A stretch of 64,000 nt of DNA from an uncultured Bacteroidales bacterium (GTDB lineage Bacteria > Bacteroidota > Bacteroidia > Bacteroidales > F082), in contig CAMZJA010000001.1 of assembly GCA_947307415.1 (NCBI GenBank), positions 124,001 to 188,000 on the forward strand, in the 5' to 3' direction. Below the pieces are notes generated by a model, which saw nothing but the letters and a program-made list of their open reading frames with translations, was not told the origin of the DNA and searched no databases. The position numbers were made by a program, and so were the translations under genes. Each line of letters opens with the position of its first letter. Within the stretch, counting starts at the first letter, position 1. This document shows positions 1 to 9,695 of the stretch, in pieces.

Positions 1-27
1 GAGTGGTTCGACCCCACCGACAGTCCT

Positions 28-516
28 TTATTTTATTTTTGTATACTTCCTCATCTCAAATTCATCAACACCCCTCAATTTCGAAGCAGTAACTAAGGTT
101 ACAACTTCTTTTTTGCCATTGTCAAGCTTTATTCTTACATTTGTTTCAAGAACAAATTTGTTTTTCATATCCGTATACGTATATCTTTTAGTTTCAGAAT
201 CATAATAAATTGACATATATGATTTTGTAAAAGGAAAACTTTGTACGTCTTCTTTACTAACAGCTATTCCTGAAGTCAATTTGGAATCTCTCCAAATATG
301 TTCCAATTCATCATTTTTAAAATAAATAGCTTTATTTTTGATTGGTGTTCCGAATTCTTGCGCATGAAAAATAATCGCATCATCAACAATACCAACGAGA
401 ATCGGATGTGAAGTTATATACCCTTTCTCTTTAAACTCATTATAAGCCAAACCGATAGCCTCGTAAGCTTTTTGCTCGACACTTTTAAATACTATTTTAT
501 CATTCTTATATTCCAT
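28..516 (-). CDS. hypothetical protein, 162 aa
   Basis: I do not recognise this family. The protein has no signal peptide or membrane segment and reads as a small soluble alpha/beta protein. A hydrophobic strand (ILVGIVDDAIIFHA, about residues 39-52) is followed by charged segments, and the C-terminus is Lys-rich. Base composition is AT-rich compared with neighbouring hutH and hisS, which hints at an accessory or transferred gene at the window edge. A TATCTTTG -7 box lies on the minus strand at 592-599, about 75 bases before the ATG, so it is probably transcribed alone. The ATG at 516 is the first in frame. Nothing in the neighbourhood suggests a role; convergence toward whatever lies left of the window cannot be judged. 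Confidence 0.6.
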   Translation of the reverse strand: MEYKNDKIVFKSVEQKAYEAIGLAYNEFKEKGYITSHPILVGIVDDAIIFHAQEFGTPIKNKAIYFKNDELEHIWRDSKLTSGIAVSKEDVQSFPFTKSYMSIYYDSETKRYTYTDMKNKFVLETNVRIKLDNGKKEVVTLVTASKLRGVDEFEMRKYTKIK

Positions 517-671
517 ATTAATCTAATTTTGGCATTTGTTCCTTATAAAAACAAGCCATCCATAAACTTAAAAATCTGTTGCAAAGATAATCATTTTCCT
601 TTATTCAGAAAAGATTTTGTAAGATTTTCTAAAAAGATTTTAAAGAATTTTGAGCCATAAGGCGACACAAA

Positions 672-702
672 AAAATGCCGCAGATTAACTCCGCGGCATT
701 TT
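672..702 (-). terminator. intrinsic terminator of hisS-hutH
   Basis: A 10-bp perfect stem (AAAATGCCGC / GCGGCATTTT) with an 11-base loop sits 30 bases past the hutH stop. It is flanked by A/T runs on both sides, so it could work in either direction. Confidence 0.8.
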
Positions 703-731
703 AACAAAGAATTTTTATTGTTTAATAAATA

Positions 732-2240
732 CTATTTCTCAAAAATCTTCTCGCCAAGATCGTAATCCTGCAGGAATTCCACTGATTTAGCGATTTCGGT
801 GTACATCACCTTGTCGACTTTCACGAATTCGACTTTCTTGCGGTATTCAGCAACGAAATTCTCAATGAATGCTGACGATTTGATTGGCTTGCGGAAGTCG
901 AGGGCCTGTGCCGCGTTGAAGAGCTCGATGGCGAGGATGCGCTCGAGGTTGTTGGCGACGCGCAATGCCTTTGTGGCCGCGTTGGCACCCATACTCACAT
1001 GGTCTTCCTGACCCTGTGATGACTCGATGCTATCGACTGATGCCGGCGTGCAGAGCTGCTTGTTCTGGCTGACGATAGCAGCTGCAGCATACTGAGGAAT
1101 CATGAAGCCTGAGTTCAGACCCGGCTCAGCGACGAGGAACGACGGCAGACCGCGTTTTCCAGCGATGAGCTGATATGTTCTTCGCTCTGAGATGTTGCCG
1201 AGTTCAGCCATTGCGATGGCGAGGAAGTCGAGGCTCAATGCCAGAGGCTGTCCGTGGAAGTTACCGGCAGAGATGACCATGTCCTCATCAGGGAACACTG
1301 TCGGGTTGTCGGTGACGGCGTTGATTTCCTCACCGAGGATCTGCGACACGTAGTTGATGGCGTCTTTCGAAGCACCGTGTACCTGCGGGATGCAACGGAA
1401 TGAATAAGGATCCTGAACGTGCTGCTTCTCGCGAGCAATCATCTCGCTGCCTTTCAGGAAGTTACGGAAACGCTCAGCTGTGACAATCTGTCCGCGGTGA
1501 TGACGAATCTGATGAATCTGGTCGAAGAACGGCTCGATGCGGCCGTCGAAAGCGTCCAAAGAGACGGCTCCGATCATATCGGCGAGGTACTGCAGACGGA
1601 ATGCCTTGAGCAACACGTAGGTACCGTATGAGCACATGAACTGTGTGCCGTTGAGCAGCGCCAGACCTTCCTTCGACTGAAGTGTGATAGGTTCCCAACC
1701 GAAAATCTTGCAGACCTCAGCGGCCGGACGGATTTCGCCTTTGTAATGAACCTCACCAAGGCCGAGCAATGGCAGCATGAGGTTGGCCAAAGGTGCGAGG
1801 TCGCCTGAAGCGCCAAGTGAACCTTCGTCGTAAACGACAGGCAGAACGTCGTTATTGAAGAAGTCGATAAGTCGCTGAACTGTAACGAGTTGCACGCCAG
1901 AATTGCCGTACGACATGTTCTGAATCTTCAAAAGGAGCATGATGCGGATGATTTCTTCCGGGACGAGGTCACCGGTGCCGCAAGCGTGCGACATCACCAG
2001 GTTTTTCTGGAGAGTGCTGAGGTCTTCCTTCGAGATGTTGACGTTGCAGAGTGAGCCGAAGCCGGTTGTCACGCCGTAAATCGGGGTTTTCTGGGTCTCC
2101 ATCTTCTTGTCGAGATAGTCGCGGCACTTCTGGATGCGCTGTTTTGCATCTTCTGACAATGCGAGCTGCCAATGTTCGCTGATGATTCGGTTGACTTCCT
2201 CAAATGTGAGGGTTTCTGTTGAGATATAATGTGTCTTCAT
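732..2240 (-). CDS. hutH: histidine ammonia-lyase
   Basis: Deaminates L-histidine to urocanate, the first step of histidine catabolism, in the cytoplasm. The 502-aa length is normal for the family. The motif GASGDLAPLA near residue 145 supplies the Ala-Ser-Gly tripeptide that cyclises to the MIO electrophile. The N-terminal YGVTTGFGSL and the later MGANAATKAL segment are also typical. The ATG at 2240 is clear. It lies 6 bases downstream of hisS on the same strand and shares its terminator, so the two are very probably one operon. No hutU, hutI or ftcD follows in this window; the rest of the pathway must be elsewhere or absent. Confidence 0.96.
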   Translation of the reverse strand: MKTHYISTETLTFEEVNRIISEHWQLALSEDAKQRIQKCRDYLDKKMETQKTPIYGVTTGFGSLCNVNISKEDLSTLQKNLVMSHACGTGDLVPEEIIRIMLLLKIQNMSYGNSGVQLVTVQRLIDFFNNDVLPVVYDEGSLGASGDLAPLANLMLPLLGLGEVHYKGEIRPAAEVCKIFGWEPITLQSKEGLALLNGTQFMCSYGTYVLLKAFRLQYLADMIGAVSLDAFDGRIEPFFDQIHQIRHHRGQIVTAERFRNFLKGSEMIAREKQHVQDPYSFRCIPQVHGASKDAINYVSQILGEEINAVTDNPTVFPDEDMVISAGNFHGQPLALSLDFLAIAMAELGNISERRTYQLIAGKRGLPSFLVAEPGLNSGFMIPQYAAAAIVSQNKQLCTPASVDSIESSQGQEDHVSMGANAATKALRVANNLERILAIELFNAAQALDFRKPIKSSAFIENFVAEYRKKVEFVKVDKVMYTEIAKSVEFLQDYDLGEKIFEK

Positions 2241-2246
2241 TGTATG

Positions 2247-3608
2247 TTATTTTTTGATTATTTCGATTAAATTTTCAGCTTTCACGCTCTCCTGACGGCC
2301 TTCTTTCATCCATTTCACAGTGAAAGTCTTGTCGTTAACCTCGGTCTCGCCTGCCATCACCACCACAGGTATGTTGCGCTGGTCGGCATATTTCATCTGC
2401 TTCTGAATCTTACTTGCGTCGGGATAAATCTCGGCGTTAATGCCTTGACGTCGAAGCTGTTGCAGATATGGGAGGCAATAAAGCTCTTCGTTTTTGCCGA
2501 AGTTCAAGAAGATGACTTCAGTGTTTTCGGCGTTCTTCTCCGGGAAGAGGTTCAGCTCGTTCAAAACGTCGTAGATACGGTCGGCACCGAAGCTAATTCC
2601 GACGCCTGAGACGTTAGGCAGACCAAAGATTCCGGTGAGGTTGTCGTAACGACCGCCGCCCGAGATGCTGCCCATCGCCACGTCTTTCGCCTTCACCTCG
2701 AAGATGGCTCCGGTGTAGTAGTTGAGACCGCGAGCAAGGGTAAGGTCGAGTTCGTATTCGATGCGTAAGCCCATGGCATCCAAGTAGTTAAAGAGAGTCT
2801 CGAGTTCTTCGATGCCTTTCGTTCCAATCTCGATGCCGCTCATCAGCGATTTCAGTTGCGCCATCTTCTCGCGGGCGGTGCCTTGCATGAAGAGAATCGG
2901 TTGAAGCTTAGCAATGGCTTCATTGTCAAGACCTTTCTCTGCCAGCTCTGCGTTCACTGCGTCGATTCCGATTTTATCGAGTTTATCGATTGCCACGGTG
3001 ATGTCGACGAGAGCGTCAGGTTTTCCGATATATTCGGCTATTCCGGCGAGCACTTTGCGGTTGTTGATCTTCAGCACCACGTTGATTTTCAGGTTGTTGA
3101 ACACCTCATCGACGATTTGCACCAGCTCAGCCTCGTTGAGCAGTGAGTCGCTGCCGATGATGTCGACGTCGCACTGGTAGAACTCGCGGTAACGGCCTTT
3201 CTGAGGGCGGTCGGCGCGCCACACCGGCTGCATCTGGTAGCGTTTGAACGGGAATGCGATCTGGTCGCGGTACTGCACCACGAAGCGCGCGAACGGCACG
3301 GTGAGGTCGTAGCGGAGGCCTTTCTCGCAGATTTTGCTTGAAAGCTTCTGAGAGTCAAGCGGTTCGCCGTTCTGCTCCACGCCCGACATGAAGTCGCCGG
3401 AGTTGAGGATACGGAACAGGAGTTTGTCGCCTTCGTCGCCGTATTTGCCCATCAGGGTGGAGAGGTTCTCCATTGACGGGGTCTCAATCGGTTGAAAACC
3501 AAAGCGTTTGAACACGGTTTTTATCGTGTCGAATATATAATTTCGGCGCATCATGACATCCGGAAGGAAGTCGCGCGTGCCCTTTGGAATAGACGGTTTC
3601 TGTGCCAT
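2247..3608 (-). CDS. hisS: histidine-tRNA ligase
   Basis: Charges tRNA-His, using ATP, in the cytoplasm. The 453-aa length fits the class IIa family as found in Bacteroidetes. Visible motifs are [12 protein letters not shown] (substrate loop), [20 protein letters not shown] (class II motif 2), [15 protein letters not shown] and [10 protein letters not shown] (histidine A and motif 3 regions). A C-terminal anticodon-binding domain starts near residue 360. The ATG at 3608 follows a minus-strand TATCTTTG promoter at 3631-3638. It is the first gene of an operon with hutH, an odd pairing of a histidine-consuming charging enzyme with a histidine-degrading one. Confidence 0.96.
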   Translation of the reverse strand: MAQKPSIPKGTRDFLPDVMMRRNYIFDTIKTVFKRFGFQPIETPSMENLSTLMGKYGDEGDKLLFRILNSGDFMSGVEQNGEPLDSQKLSSKICEKGLRYDLTVPFARFVVQYRDQIAFPFKRYQMQPVWRADRPQKGRYREFYQCDVDIIGSDSLLNEAELVQIVDEVFNNLKINVVLKINNRKVLAGIAEYIGKPDALVDITVAIDKLDKIGIDAVNAELAEKGLDNEAIAKLQPILFMQGTAREKMAQLKSLMSGIEIGTKGIEELETLFNYLDAMGLRIEYELDLTLARGLNYYTGAIFEVKAKDVAMGSISGGGRYDNLTGIFGLPNVSGVGISFGADRIYDVLNELNLFPEKNAENTEVIFLNFGKNEELYCLPYLQQLRRQGINAEIYPDASKIQKQMKYADQRNIPVVVMAGETEVNDKTFTVKWMKEGRQESVKAENLIEIIKK

Positions 3609-3630
3609 TTTTTGAAAGATTTACAAACTG

Positions 3631-3687
3631 CAAAGATACAAATTTTAGATAAAAGATAAGAGATAAAAGATAAAAGTTTTATTTTTG
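3631..3687. promoter_or_regulatory. divergent promoters for hisS and the 3708 gene
   Basis: Minus strand: -7 box TATCTTTG at 3631-3638. Plus strand: TATTTTTG at 3680-3687. Between them lies an AT-rich stretch of repeated AGATAAAAG units. The -33 elements are not clear. Confidence 0.6.
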
Positions 3688-3707
3688 CAAAGTTCAAACT
3701 TAAACCC

Positions 3708-4415
3708 ATGAAAAGAATTTTTGTTTTCATCATAGCAATGATGATAAGTTCAACTTCTGCATTCGGGCAGGTGTATGAATACGAGTGTAACACTCCAGAC
3801 CCAGCAGCAGAAAAGGTATTCCTTACGTTATGCGACAACAGTGTCTATATTTTCGGTTTTCGCTTGGATTGGAAGGATATTTACTCTGAAAGCATAATAT
3901 CAACCGGATTTTACGAGAAAAACCACAATGACACGATTGTTTTCAATGACCAGGTCAACGGATATCAAATGCTTGTCAAAAAAGACATTAACAACATTAT
4001 TTCGGTGGTGAGAGGCTGGTGTTTTATGAAAGACATAAAACTAGATTATAAGGGAAGCCACAGCTACAATAAAACCAACTACGACAGCACATACTACACA
4101 TTAGATTCCAGGTATTCGCTAGAAAATTTGATAAATGAGCGCGAGAATTACCGCAATCAAACCGTTTTGCGTAGTTTTAAACCAGGAGTGTATGAAACGG
4201 CACAAGAAAGTGATAATAAGTTGATTATCAATATAGATGGCACTTATCAAGACCTTCTGACAGAAGGCATTTGGAGGCGTGAAGGAAATCTTATTACTTT
4301 CTATGATAACTGTCTTGGCGAGGTTTTCACAGCATTTATCGAAGATGGTTACATCGTGGTGAAACACAGGTTTTATTATTCCAATAACGAGAGATTACAG
4401 ATTTTTTCGGAATAA
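3708..4415 (+). CDS. secreted hypothetical protein, 235 aa
   Basis: An N-terminal signal peptide is visible (Lys-Arg, hydrophobic core, cleavage near SAFGQ, residues 1-23). The mature part is rich in aromatic and polar residues with alternating beta-type patterns, consistent with a periplasmic or surface beta protein. There is no lipobox Cys and no T9SS sorting tail. I cannot assign a family or function. It has its own promoter (3680-3687) and is convergent with the toxin pseudogene downstream. ATG at 3708 lies about 20 bases after the predicted transcription start. Confidence 0.7.
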   Translation: MKRIFVFIIAMMISSTSAFGQVYEYECNTPDPAAEKVFLTLCDNSVYIFGFRLDWKDIYSESIISTGFYEKNHNDTIVFNDQVNGYQMLVKKDINNIISVVRGWCFMKDIKLDYKGSHSYNKTNYDSTYYTLDSRYSLENLINERENYRNQTVLRSFKPGVYETAQESDNKLIINIDGTYQDLLTEGIWRREGNLITFYDNCLGEVFTAFIEDGYIVVKHRFYYSNNERLQIFSE

Positions 4416-4449
4416 ATTAAACACGAGTTTTCTTACATACAATCACTTT

Positions 4450-4758
4450 TTACCCCCTAATCATCTTCGCCGGCATAATCCTGTCGACAATAACAATATC
4501 ATCTTCGATGTGGAAGATTTAATTCCATTTCTTGTTATGCGATACCATTCTGCGAGCCTGAGGATGAATCTTTTTTATGGTTTTTGATCTGCTTTGATAA
4601 TAAACATCGGCATAAACCGATAATGATAAAACTTCTTGAATCATTGAATCCAGATACTTTCTGGCTCCTTCAAGCGACAACTTTGTCGATAAAAACTCTG
4701 CTAATTCTTCAATATCCTCTCTTGCTGATGAATCAATCTCTACTTTATACTCCTTCAT
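4450..4758 (-). pseudogene. RelE/ParE-family toxin with in-frame stop
   Basis: The frame reads 79 codons from ATG 4758 to TAA at 4519-4521. It then continues without a shift for 22 more codons to TAA at 4450-4452. The extension (IFHIEDDIVIVDRIMPAKM) is the expected C-terminal strand and tail of RelE/ParE toxins, after the usual KKWN. The simplest reading is a single substitution creating a stop where family members usually have Tyr. The 79-aa product lacks the last beta strand. It follows the antitoxin with a 14-base overlap. A truncated but still expressed product cannot be excluded. Confidence 0.8.
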
Positions 4759-4906
4759 GTTTCTCTACCACTCTCTTCCAAACCTCATCAAAATACTCGT
4801 TAACCGTCATTCTTCCCGGCTTGCTCACTTTGCCTGTTGCAGCATACGACTGCGACGGCTCTGCTACCATTGCCACATTATTTTCAACTACCTTATAATC
4901 CTTCAT
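4745..4906 (-). CDS. type II antitoxin, 53 aa
   Basis: A small acidic and basic protein beginning MKDYKVVE and ending MTVNEYFDEVWKRVVEKHEG. The layout matches antitoxins paired with Bacteroidetes RelE/ParE toxins: a short N-terminal DNA-binding or dimer strand, then a C-terminal amphipathic helix that would grip the toxin. Its stop lies inside the first codons of the toxin (overlap 4745-4758), the usual antitoxin-first, coupled arrangement. Promoter TATCTTTG at 4926-4933 (minus). It may now act only as an orphan autoregulator, since the partner toxin is broken. Confidence 0.7.
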   Translation of the reverse strand: MKDYKVVENNVAMVAEPSQSYAATGKVSKPGRMTVNEYFDEVWKRVVEKHEGV

Positions 4907-4925
4907 ATTATCAAAATTTATACCG

Positions 4926-4933
4926 CAAAGATA
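4926..4933 (-). promoter_or_regulatory. promoter -7 box of the antitoxin-toxin pair
   Basis: TATCTTTG on the minus strand, 20 bases before the antitoxin ATG at 4906. Confidence 0.55.
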
Positions 4934-5017
4934 CTATTAATTTCGCCTCGTGCAGCCCGGTTCTGGGATTATTTTTTTAAAATCTCATCAATCGTTTGAT
5001 AAACCTCCTCTTCCTTT

Positions 5018-6271
5018 TCATAAGGATGAATGTTGAAAAATGGGTTGCCGGTGAGCCAAAATCACCACCTTCTTCTCCCCTATCAATGTCGTGCCGAAAA
5101 CGAAGTTTTTATCGCTTTCCTTGAGATTGAGATTTTTTCGCAATTCATTGGCACTCAATGGAAAATTTCGGGTTGCGACAGATGCTTCGGTGATGTCGTT
5201 TAACAATTCTTTTTTAATTTTTTTGTTGAAAGGCGCAAAACCAACGACCTCGAAAATGCGACCAGGAAAATCTGAAATCAGGTTGTCGGAGGTGTATAAA
5301 TGGCTGTTTACATGCAATTTTTCGATGGCGAAACGCTGCGAGATCAGTTTGAAGGCGCCGGATTTCATCAATGATGCATTTGGTTCATACAAATAATTTT
5401 TGACGGTTGATGAAAATGATGGGATGGCAGTTTTTTCATCATTTTCGGTGTATTGTAGAGACGCACGGCCGTGCGTCTCTACGGGGTTCAAATCAACACA
5501 AAAATATTTAATTGCCTCATCAAAACCCGGTTCAATTTTTATCAAAATTTCCTTGCATTCGTTTTTCACCGACACGATGTGGATTTCCGAAATATTTTGC
5601 AATTCATTGGTAATCAAGGAAATGTCTGACATAGGGGAGACCTTGATTAATATCTGGTGGACCATTTTTTGAGACGCGATGAATCGCGTCTCTACGTGGT
5701 TCTGGAATATGTTTCGTTGTAATTCAATGACATCTGGCGAACAATCGTGCAACGAAACCATTTTACGGTTGTAAACATCGCGCCTGGCGGGATCAATATA
5801 TAGGACAACGCATGCGTTGTCCCTACGGGATGTCAAATCATTCAAAAATGATTCCGCATCGGAATTGACAACTGTGATTTTTCGTCCCAAAACTTGAAAA
5901 TTATGTTCTGCCAAATCGCATAATTCCTTCTGATTTTCAACATAATAGGAGGTTTTAAATTTCTCCGAAAGGAAATAGGAATCTATGCCGAGACCGCCTG
6001 TCAAATCTACAAAGGTATCACCTCCTGAAATGATTGAAGCCTTGTATTTTGCGGTAAGCTCAGAAGAACATTGCTCGATTGAGAGATGTCTCGGAAACAG
6101 CAAATCTGGATTCGAAGCCCACGACGGCACCTTTTTAGACAGAAGCTGTCGTGCCTCTATCTGGTTGAGTACCAACATTTTATCGACATCATCAGGAAAC
6201 TTCTGCAACGCCAGCTGGCACACGTCATCCTTCAGATGCTTCTCAATGAAATCCCGGGTAGCTGTATTCAT
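5018..6271 (-). CDS. class I SAM-dependent methyltransferase with THUMP-like C-terminus
   Basis: A predicted RNA or DNA methyltransferase (417 aa). The SAM-binding motif FVDLTGGLGIDSYFLSE lies near residue 87, and the catalytic-region DPARRD near residue 160, as in Bacteroidetes THUMP-like methyltransferases. The C-terminal third (KKIKKELLNDITEASVATRN onward) matches the THUMP-like domain. Its ATG overlaps the cstA stop by one base (TGATG), which indicates translational coupling. The gene carries three different palindromic repeats in frame (5455-5482, 5671-5692, 5803-5822) that encode short inserts without breaking the frame. The substrate is not known from sequence. Confidence 0.8.
   Translation of the reverse strand: MNTATRDFIEKHLKDDVCQLALQKFPDDVDKMLVLNQIEARQLLSKKVPSWASNPDLLFPRHLSIEQCSSELTAKYKASIISGGDTFVDLTGGLGIDSYFLSEKFKTSYYVENQKELCDLAEHNFQVLGRKITVVNSDAESFLNDLTSRRDNACVVLYIDPARRDVYNRKMVSLHDCSPDVIELQRNIFQNHVETRFIASQKMVHQILIKVSPMSDISLITNELQNISEIHIVSVKNECKEILIKIEPGFDEAIKYFCVDLNPVETHGRASLQYTENDEKTAIPSFSSTVKNYLYEPNASLMKSGAFKLISQRFAIEKLHVNSHLYTSDNLISDFPGRIFEVVGFAPFNKKIKKELLNDITEASVATRNFPLSANELRKNLNLKESDKNFVFGTTLIGEKKVVILAHRQPIFQHSSL
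5455..5482. repeat. family D palindrome, in frame inside the methyltransferase
   Basis: Perfect 28-bp palindrome, half-site GTAGAGACGCACGG. A near copy lies between genes at 45821-45850. Here it encodes the residues around VETHGRAS. Confidence 0.9.
5671..5692. repeat. family D-like palindrome, in frame
   Basis: Arms GAGACGCGAT and ATCGCGTCTC with a 2-base loop, followed by CTACG as in the 5455 copy. It encodes residues around VETRFIAS. Confidence 0.85.
5803..5822. repeat. GGACAACGCA palindrome, in frame
   Basis: Perfect 20-bp palindrome (GGACAACGCA / TGCGTTGTCC) followed by CTACGGG. It encodes residues around RRDNACVV, just ahead of the DPARR motif. Confidence 0.85.
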
Positions 6272-7725
6272 CAGCTTTGCAAAGCGTTATTGTTTTTTCT
6301 ACGGAAATTGAAGAACAAAACCGTGAACAAAATCGTGATGCAGCCTGCGATTATCGGGGCGACGACGCTCGAGAAGCCCACACCTTCAATGTATTTTCCA
6401 GCAGGGAACTCAAAAATATACGTCATCGTGACCATCGTCATGAACATCGCGGGGATGAGAGTCACGAAATAGTTTTTCTTGTTCTGACTGAGATAAACCG
6501 TTATCGCCCAAAGAGTTACCATCGCTAGAACCTGGTTAGCCCAAGCAAAATAACGCCAAATCATGTCGAAGCCTTTTGCATCGGCGAGACTGTAAACCAA
6601 GATGATGGCTGTCACTGCGAACATAGGGATAGCGACGATCAAACGGTTTTTGATGGGCTTCTGGTCGAAGTGCAGGAAGTCGGCGATGATGAGGCGCGCC
6701 GAACGTAAGGCTGTGTCGCCCGAGGTGACGGCTGCCGAGATGACTCCGAGGATGGTAATCACAGCAATCACTGGGGTAAACCAAGTGTTGGCAATCACGC
6801 CCACGATGGCGGCTCCGCTCATTCCGCTGACGTTGACAACACTGTCCGGACCGAAGAAATATGCCGCTGCAGCTGCCCAAATCAAGGCCACGACACCCTC
6901 GGTAATCATAGCTCCATAGAAAATCGGACGGCCTTGTTTTTCGTTGACCATGCAACGTGCCATCAAAGGCGACTGAGTGGCATGGAAACCGCTGATAGCG
7001 CCGCATGCGATACTGATGAACATCATCGGGAAGATTGGGTTATGCGCCGCTCCAGGATGACGGTTCTGCAATCCGCTCCAAATCTCCGGAATCTCAGGCT
7101 GGTAAAGGATAAACGCCACAAAGATAGCGACCGCCATTCCGAGCAAAAGTATTCCGAAAATTGGGTAAATTTTGCCTATGAGTTTATCAATTGGCAGCAA
7201 TGTCGCGATCAGATAATAAGCCAAAATGATGATGACCCAGACGTAAGGATTCCAACCAGGAGTGAAGTTGTTGATTAACAACGTCGCTGGAGTATTTACG
7301 AACACCACGCCCACCAAAATCATTAAAATAACTGTGAATCCGCGCATGACCTGTTTCACGCCGTTGCCAAGATAGATTCCGTGAATCTCAGGCAGGCTCG
7401 CGCCTTTGGTGCGCAACGAAATCATGCCAGCGAGGTAGTCGTGGACGGCACCAGCGAAGATGCTGCCGAGCACAATCCATAGGAAAGATGCCGTTCCGAA
7501 CTGCGCTCCCATGATAGCTCCGATGATAGGACCGACACCAGCGATGTTCAAGAACTGAATCAAGAAGATTCTCCAAGGTTTCATCGGCACGTAGTCGACG
7601 CCGTCAGCCATAGTGATTGCTGGGGTTTCGCGCTTCGGGTCAGCGCCGAAGAGCTTCTCGATAATCTTTCCGTAAATGAGATAGCCGATAATCAAGACGG
7701 CTAAAGCAATGAAAAATGTTATCAT
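6271..7725 (-). CDS. cstA: carbon starvation protein CstA family transporter
   Basis: An inner-membrane carrier of the CstA family (484 aa, the short form; E. coli CstA is about 700 aa), probably importing pyruvate or peptides. About 12 or more hydrophobic segments are visible. Family motifs include the N-terminal YGKIIEKLFGAD, the VDYVPMKPWRIFLIQFLNIA block (about residues 45-65) and GPIIGAIMGAQFG. ATG at 7725 lies 6 bases after prfB, and the stop overlaps the next gene's ATG, so prfB, cstA and the methyltransferase form one operon. The substrate is inferred from the family, not from sequence. Confidence 0.9.
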   Translation of the reverse strand: MITFFIALAVLIIGYLIYGKIIEKLFGADPKRETPAITMADGVDYVPMKPWRIFLIQFLNIAGVGPIIGAIMGAQFGTASFLWIVLGSIFAGAVHDYLAGMISLRTKGASLPEIHGIYLGNGVKQVMRGFTVILMILVGVVFVNTPATLLINNFTPGWNPYVWVIIILAYYLIATLLPIDKLIGKIYPIFGILLLGMAVAIFVAFILYQPEIPEIWSGLQNRHPGAAHNPIFPMMFISIACGAISGFHATQSPLMARCMVNEKQGRPIFYGAMITEGVVALIWAAAAAYFFGPDSVVNVSGMSGAAIVGVIANTWFTPVIAVITILGVISAAVTSGDTALRSARLIIADFLHFDQKPIKNRLIVAIPMFAVTAIILVYSLADAKGFDMIWRYFAWANQVLAMVTLWAITVYLSQNKKNYFVTLIPAMFMTMVTMTYIFEFPAGKYIEGVGFSSVVAPIIAGCITILFTVLFFNFRRKNNNALQS

Positions 7726-7731
7726 AATCTT

Positions 7732-8842
<1,111 letters not shown>

Positions 8843-8892
8843 ATTAATATAAGGTGTAAAACTTCTGCAAAAATAATAAAAGTTTTAAACTA

Positions 8893-9633
8893 TTATTTAT
8901 TCTTGACTAATTTTTTGAACTCTTTTTGTGCCTTTGCCATCTGTTTTTGGAATTCAGGACTCGTCTGAAGACGGGCGTATCCTATGCTTGCGCCGGAACG
9001 TGTGGCGTCGATGTCGCTCTGCCAATGTGCTCCGGTGATGACGCGGTTTTCGCAATACAGCCAGGCACGGCTGAAGATGGCGCCGGATGCCTCCGGGTTG
9101 ATTTCCGAGAGCAGCAATGCCGATGTCCAGCAACGCATGGTATGTCCCGACGGGTAGCTGCCCTCACCGCTGAACTCCTTGTCGCTTTCCATGAAAGGCT
9201 CCTCATGGAAATACACGAACGGACGGGTGCGATGGTAATATGCCTTCGGTGCCACGCGCATCTGGTCGACGGTGGCGAGGCTGTTGGTGATGAGTTTCCA
9301 TATCTCAGGGGTGCCTTTCTCAGAAATCTCGAGTCCGAACGGCACGCTCAGCTCAGCCAAAAGAGCCTCGTAACTCCACACGGCGTCGCGTTTTGCCATT
9401 TCGGCACGCTCGGTGTCGTAACGCTGCATCTTGCCCCACATATAACGAAGGACGTCATAGCTGAAGGCCTCCGACGTGCTGTCAGGCGGTGCCGGCAGAC
9501 ACTGTATCAAATCAGGCATCTCCTCGGTGGTGAAATATGTCGTCGGCTGATAGCCTTGAGCAATGACATTACACAAGCAGCTGATGAGAAAGACAAGCGT
9601 TAAAATCAGTTTTGATAAATTTTTCATATTCAT
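8893..9633 (-). CDS. class A nonspecific acid phosphatase, PAP2 superfamily
   Basis: A periplasmic phosphatase (246 aa) releasing phosphate from organic phosphomonoesters. A signal peptide is visible (LILTLVFLISCLCNVIAQG). The three PAP2 motifs are present in order: KAYYHRTRP (KX6RP), GSYPSGHTM (PSGH), and SRAWLYCENRVITGAHWQSD (SRX5HX3D-like). The last contains the catalytic His. It follows recX at 35 bases on the same strand, with half a family C repeat between them. An alternative start at MKNLSK two codons later is equally possible. Confidence 0.88.
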   Translation of the reverse strand: MNMKNLSKLILTLVFLISCLCNVIAQGYQPTTYFTTEEMPDLIQCLPAPPDSTSEAFSYDVLRYMWGKMQRYDTERAEMAKRDAVWSYEALLAELSVPFGLEISEKGTPEIWKLITNSLATVDQMRVAPKAYYHRTRPFVYFHEEPFMESDKEFSGEGSYPSGHTMRCWTSALLLSEINPEASGAIFSRAWLYCENRVITGAHWQSDIDATRSGASIGYARLQTSPEFQKQMAKAQKEFKKLVKNK

Positions 9634-9663
9634 ACTATTTATTAACTATTATACAGGAGATTT

Positions 9664-9695
9664 CTCCACTACGCTTCGCTTCGGTCGAAATGACG
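9664..9695. repeat. family C half-element overlapping the recX 3' end
   Basis: Contains TCGAAATGAC preceded by CTTCGCTTCGG, as at the right end of the full element at 41221-41346. The recX stop codon and its last residues (HFDRSEA) come from this repeat. Confidence 0.75.

Noticed and set aside
1..27. Possible 3' end of a tRNA (GGTTCGACC inside an arm-like sequence) at the left edge
   Set aside because: Only about 27 bases are in the window, the T-stem has a mismatch, and no acceptor partner can be seen.
472..660. 62-codon plus-strand frame beside the first gene
   Set aside because: AT-rich intergenic translation without start signals; overlaps the start of the minus-strand gene and its promoter.
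3551..3838. 95-codon minus-strand frame across the hisS promoter
   Set aside because: Overlaps the divergent promoters and the signal-peptide region of the 3708 gene.
8926..9603. Long plus-strand frame (225 codons) opposite the acid phosphatase
   Set aside because: Shadow of a gene with clear catalytic motifs; no domain, promoter or signal of its own.
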